A stretch of DNA of 43,236 nt, taken from an uncultured Porphyromonadaceae bacterium (lineage in GTDB: Bacteria; Bacteroidota; Bacteroidia; Bacteroidales; Muribaculaceae). The stretch's first letter is position 1. Each line of letters starts with the position of its first letter. Of this stretch, positions 42,853 to 43,236 are shown piece after piece. Both the position numbers and the translations under genes were made by a program. The stretch covers positions 1 through 43,236 of the forward strand of contig CABUVO010000033.1 in the NCBI GenBank assembly GCA_902495075.1, written 5' to 3'. Under the pieces are notes generated by a model that saw only the letters and a program-made list of their open reading frames with translations, was not told where the DNA came from and did no database searches.

Positions 42853-43236
42853 TTAAATTAGGGATTCCAGCAATCCGTAGAACGGAGCATTGGTAATATT
42901 CTCAGCCTGGGCGATTATCTTCAGGTCAGGCACATCGCGGAGGCATTCACGCAGAGCCGGGGCGAAGAGTTCGAAAGACTTCGAGATCTGACCGCCACAG
43001 AGCAGACACCCGATACCGTACTGCGTGAGGATAGGCGCGAGCGTGTCGCCGAGTATCCTTCCGGCTCTGTCGAACGCACCGCGCGCAGCCTCCTCCCCGT
43101 CGAAAGCCCTCGACGCTATCTCAGCCACCGTGATCTCCCCGTCCGCGCATCCCGACAGCTCCCTGTAGAGCCTCGTGATGCCCCGCTTCGACACGTAGTC
43201 CTCAAGGATCCCGTCGCCGTAAGGCATGCGGAAGAT
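42853..43236 (-). CDS. C-terminal part of a ROK-family sugar kinase
   Basis: The window begins in the gene at the minus-strand end (43236) and shows about 127 residues to the stop. It resembles the C-terminal half of ROK kinases or regulators: GDGILEDYVSKRGITRLY, EIASRAFDGEEAARGAFDRAGRILGDTLAPIL and a glycine-rich LLCGGQISKSFELF, close to the VIVLGGG-type motif. It probably phosphorylates a hexose or amino sugar released by the neighbouring enzymes. The ATP-binding half and zinc-binding motif are outside the window. The gene is visibly more GC-rich than those downstream. Confidence 0.82.
   Translation of the reverse strand: MFRMPYGDGILEDYVSKRGITRLYRELSGCADGEITVAEIASRAFDGEEAARGAFDRAGRILGDTLAPILTQYGIGCLLCGGQISKSFELFAPALRECLRDVPDLKIIAQAENITNAPFYGLLESLI

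Overview
The window looks like a chromosome segment from a gut Bacteroidales bacterium, most likely of the Muribaculaceae type (the family is an inference). The grounds are a SusC/SusD pair with an STN domain, FecR/ECF-sigma regulation, many Bacteroidetes-type lipoprotein signals, promoters resembling TAnnTTTG instead of TATAAT, few Shine-Dalgarno sites, and Por-like C-terminal tails. I saw no tRNA, rRNA, CRISPR, transposase or phage genes.

Region 1 (about 1-16,430) is a polysaccharide utilisation locus. On the minus strand, in transcription order: SusC transporter, SusD, a GH43-like/DUF1735-like/esterase fusion lipoprotein, two modular surface proteins built from the same repeat (three copies and two copies), a GH3 lipoprotein, a GH43 enzyme, and the first 20 codons of another lipoprotein cut by the window edge. 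Spacings are short or the genes overlap. An ECF sigma factor and a FecR anti-sigma factor diverge from SusC, as in trans-envelope signalling. The enzymes suggest an esterified glycan containing arabinose, xylose or glucose, but the substrate cannot be read from sequence. A long palindromic element lies between sigma and anti-sigma.

Region 2 (16,430-31,510) holds housekeeping and transport genes: alkaline phosphatase, TrmH-family RNA methyltransferase, endonuclease IV, an MFS sugar transporter, two small lipoproteins, a K+-channel-like protein, a urea transporter with an MFS partner, a class-C beta-lactamase-fold hydrolase, a DUF1846 protein, a YeiH-type transporter and an acyltransferase-3 protein. 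Several convergent pairs overlap or share terminators. The space after the MFS gene carries 33-bp tandem repeats, a long hairpin and a perfect 22-bp palindrome.

Region 3 (31,510-34,470) has a 23-unit heptamer array, a secreted CarboxypepD_reg-like protein and a protein made of twelve 21-residue leucine-rich repeats.

Region 4 (34,500-43,236, all minus strand) resembles a second catabolic locus without SusC/SusD: ROK kinase (partial), secreted EEP-fold hydrolase, SGNH esterase with a GxDLY-type N-terminal domain, a serine-type sulfatase fused to a degenerate HAD-like domain, an EEP/beta-helix fusion, and aldose 1-epimerase. Its spacers contain a second copy of the palindromic element and a nest of inverted repeats.

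The most promising undescribed item is the palindromic element: two 81-nt cores at 15,274-15,354 and 40,029-40,109 align without gaps, lie in the same orientation relative to their operons, and show compensatory base-pair changes in the main stem.
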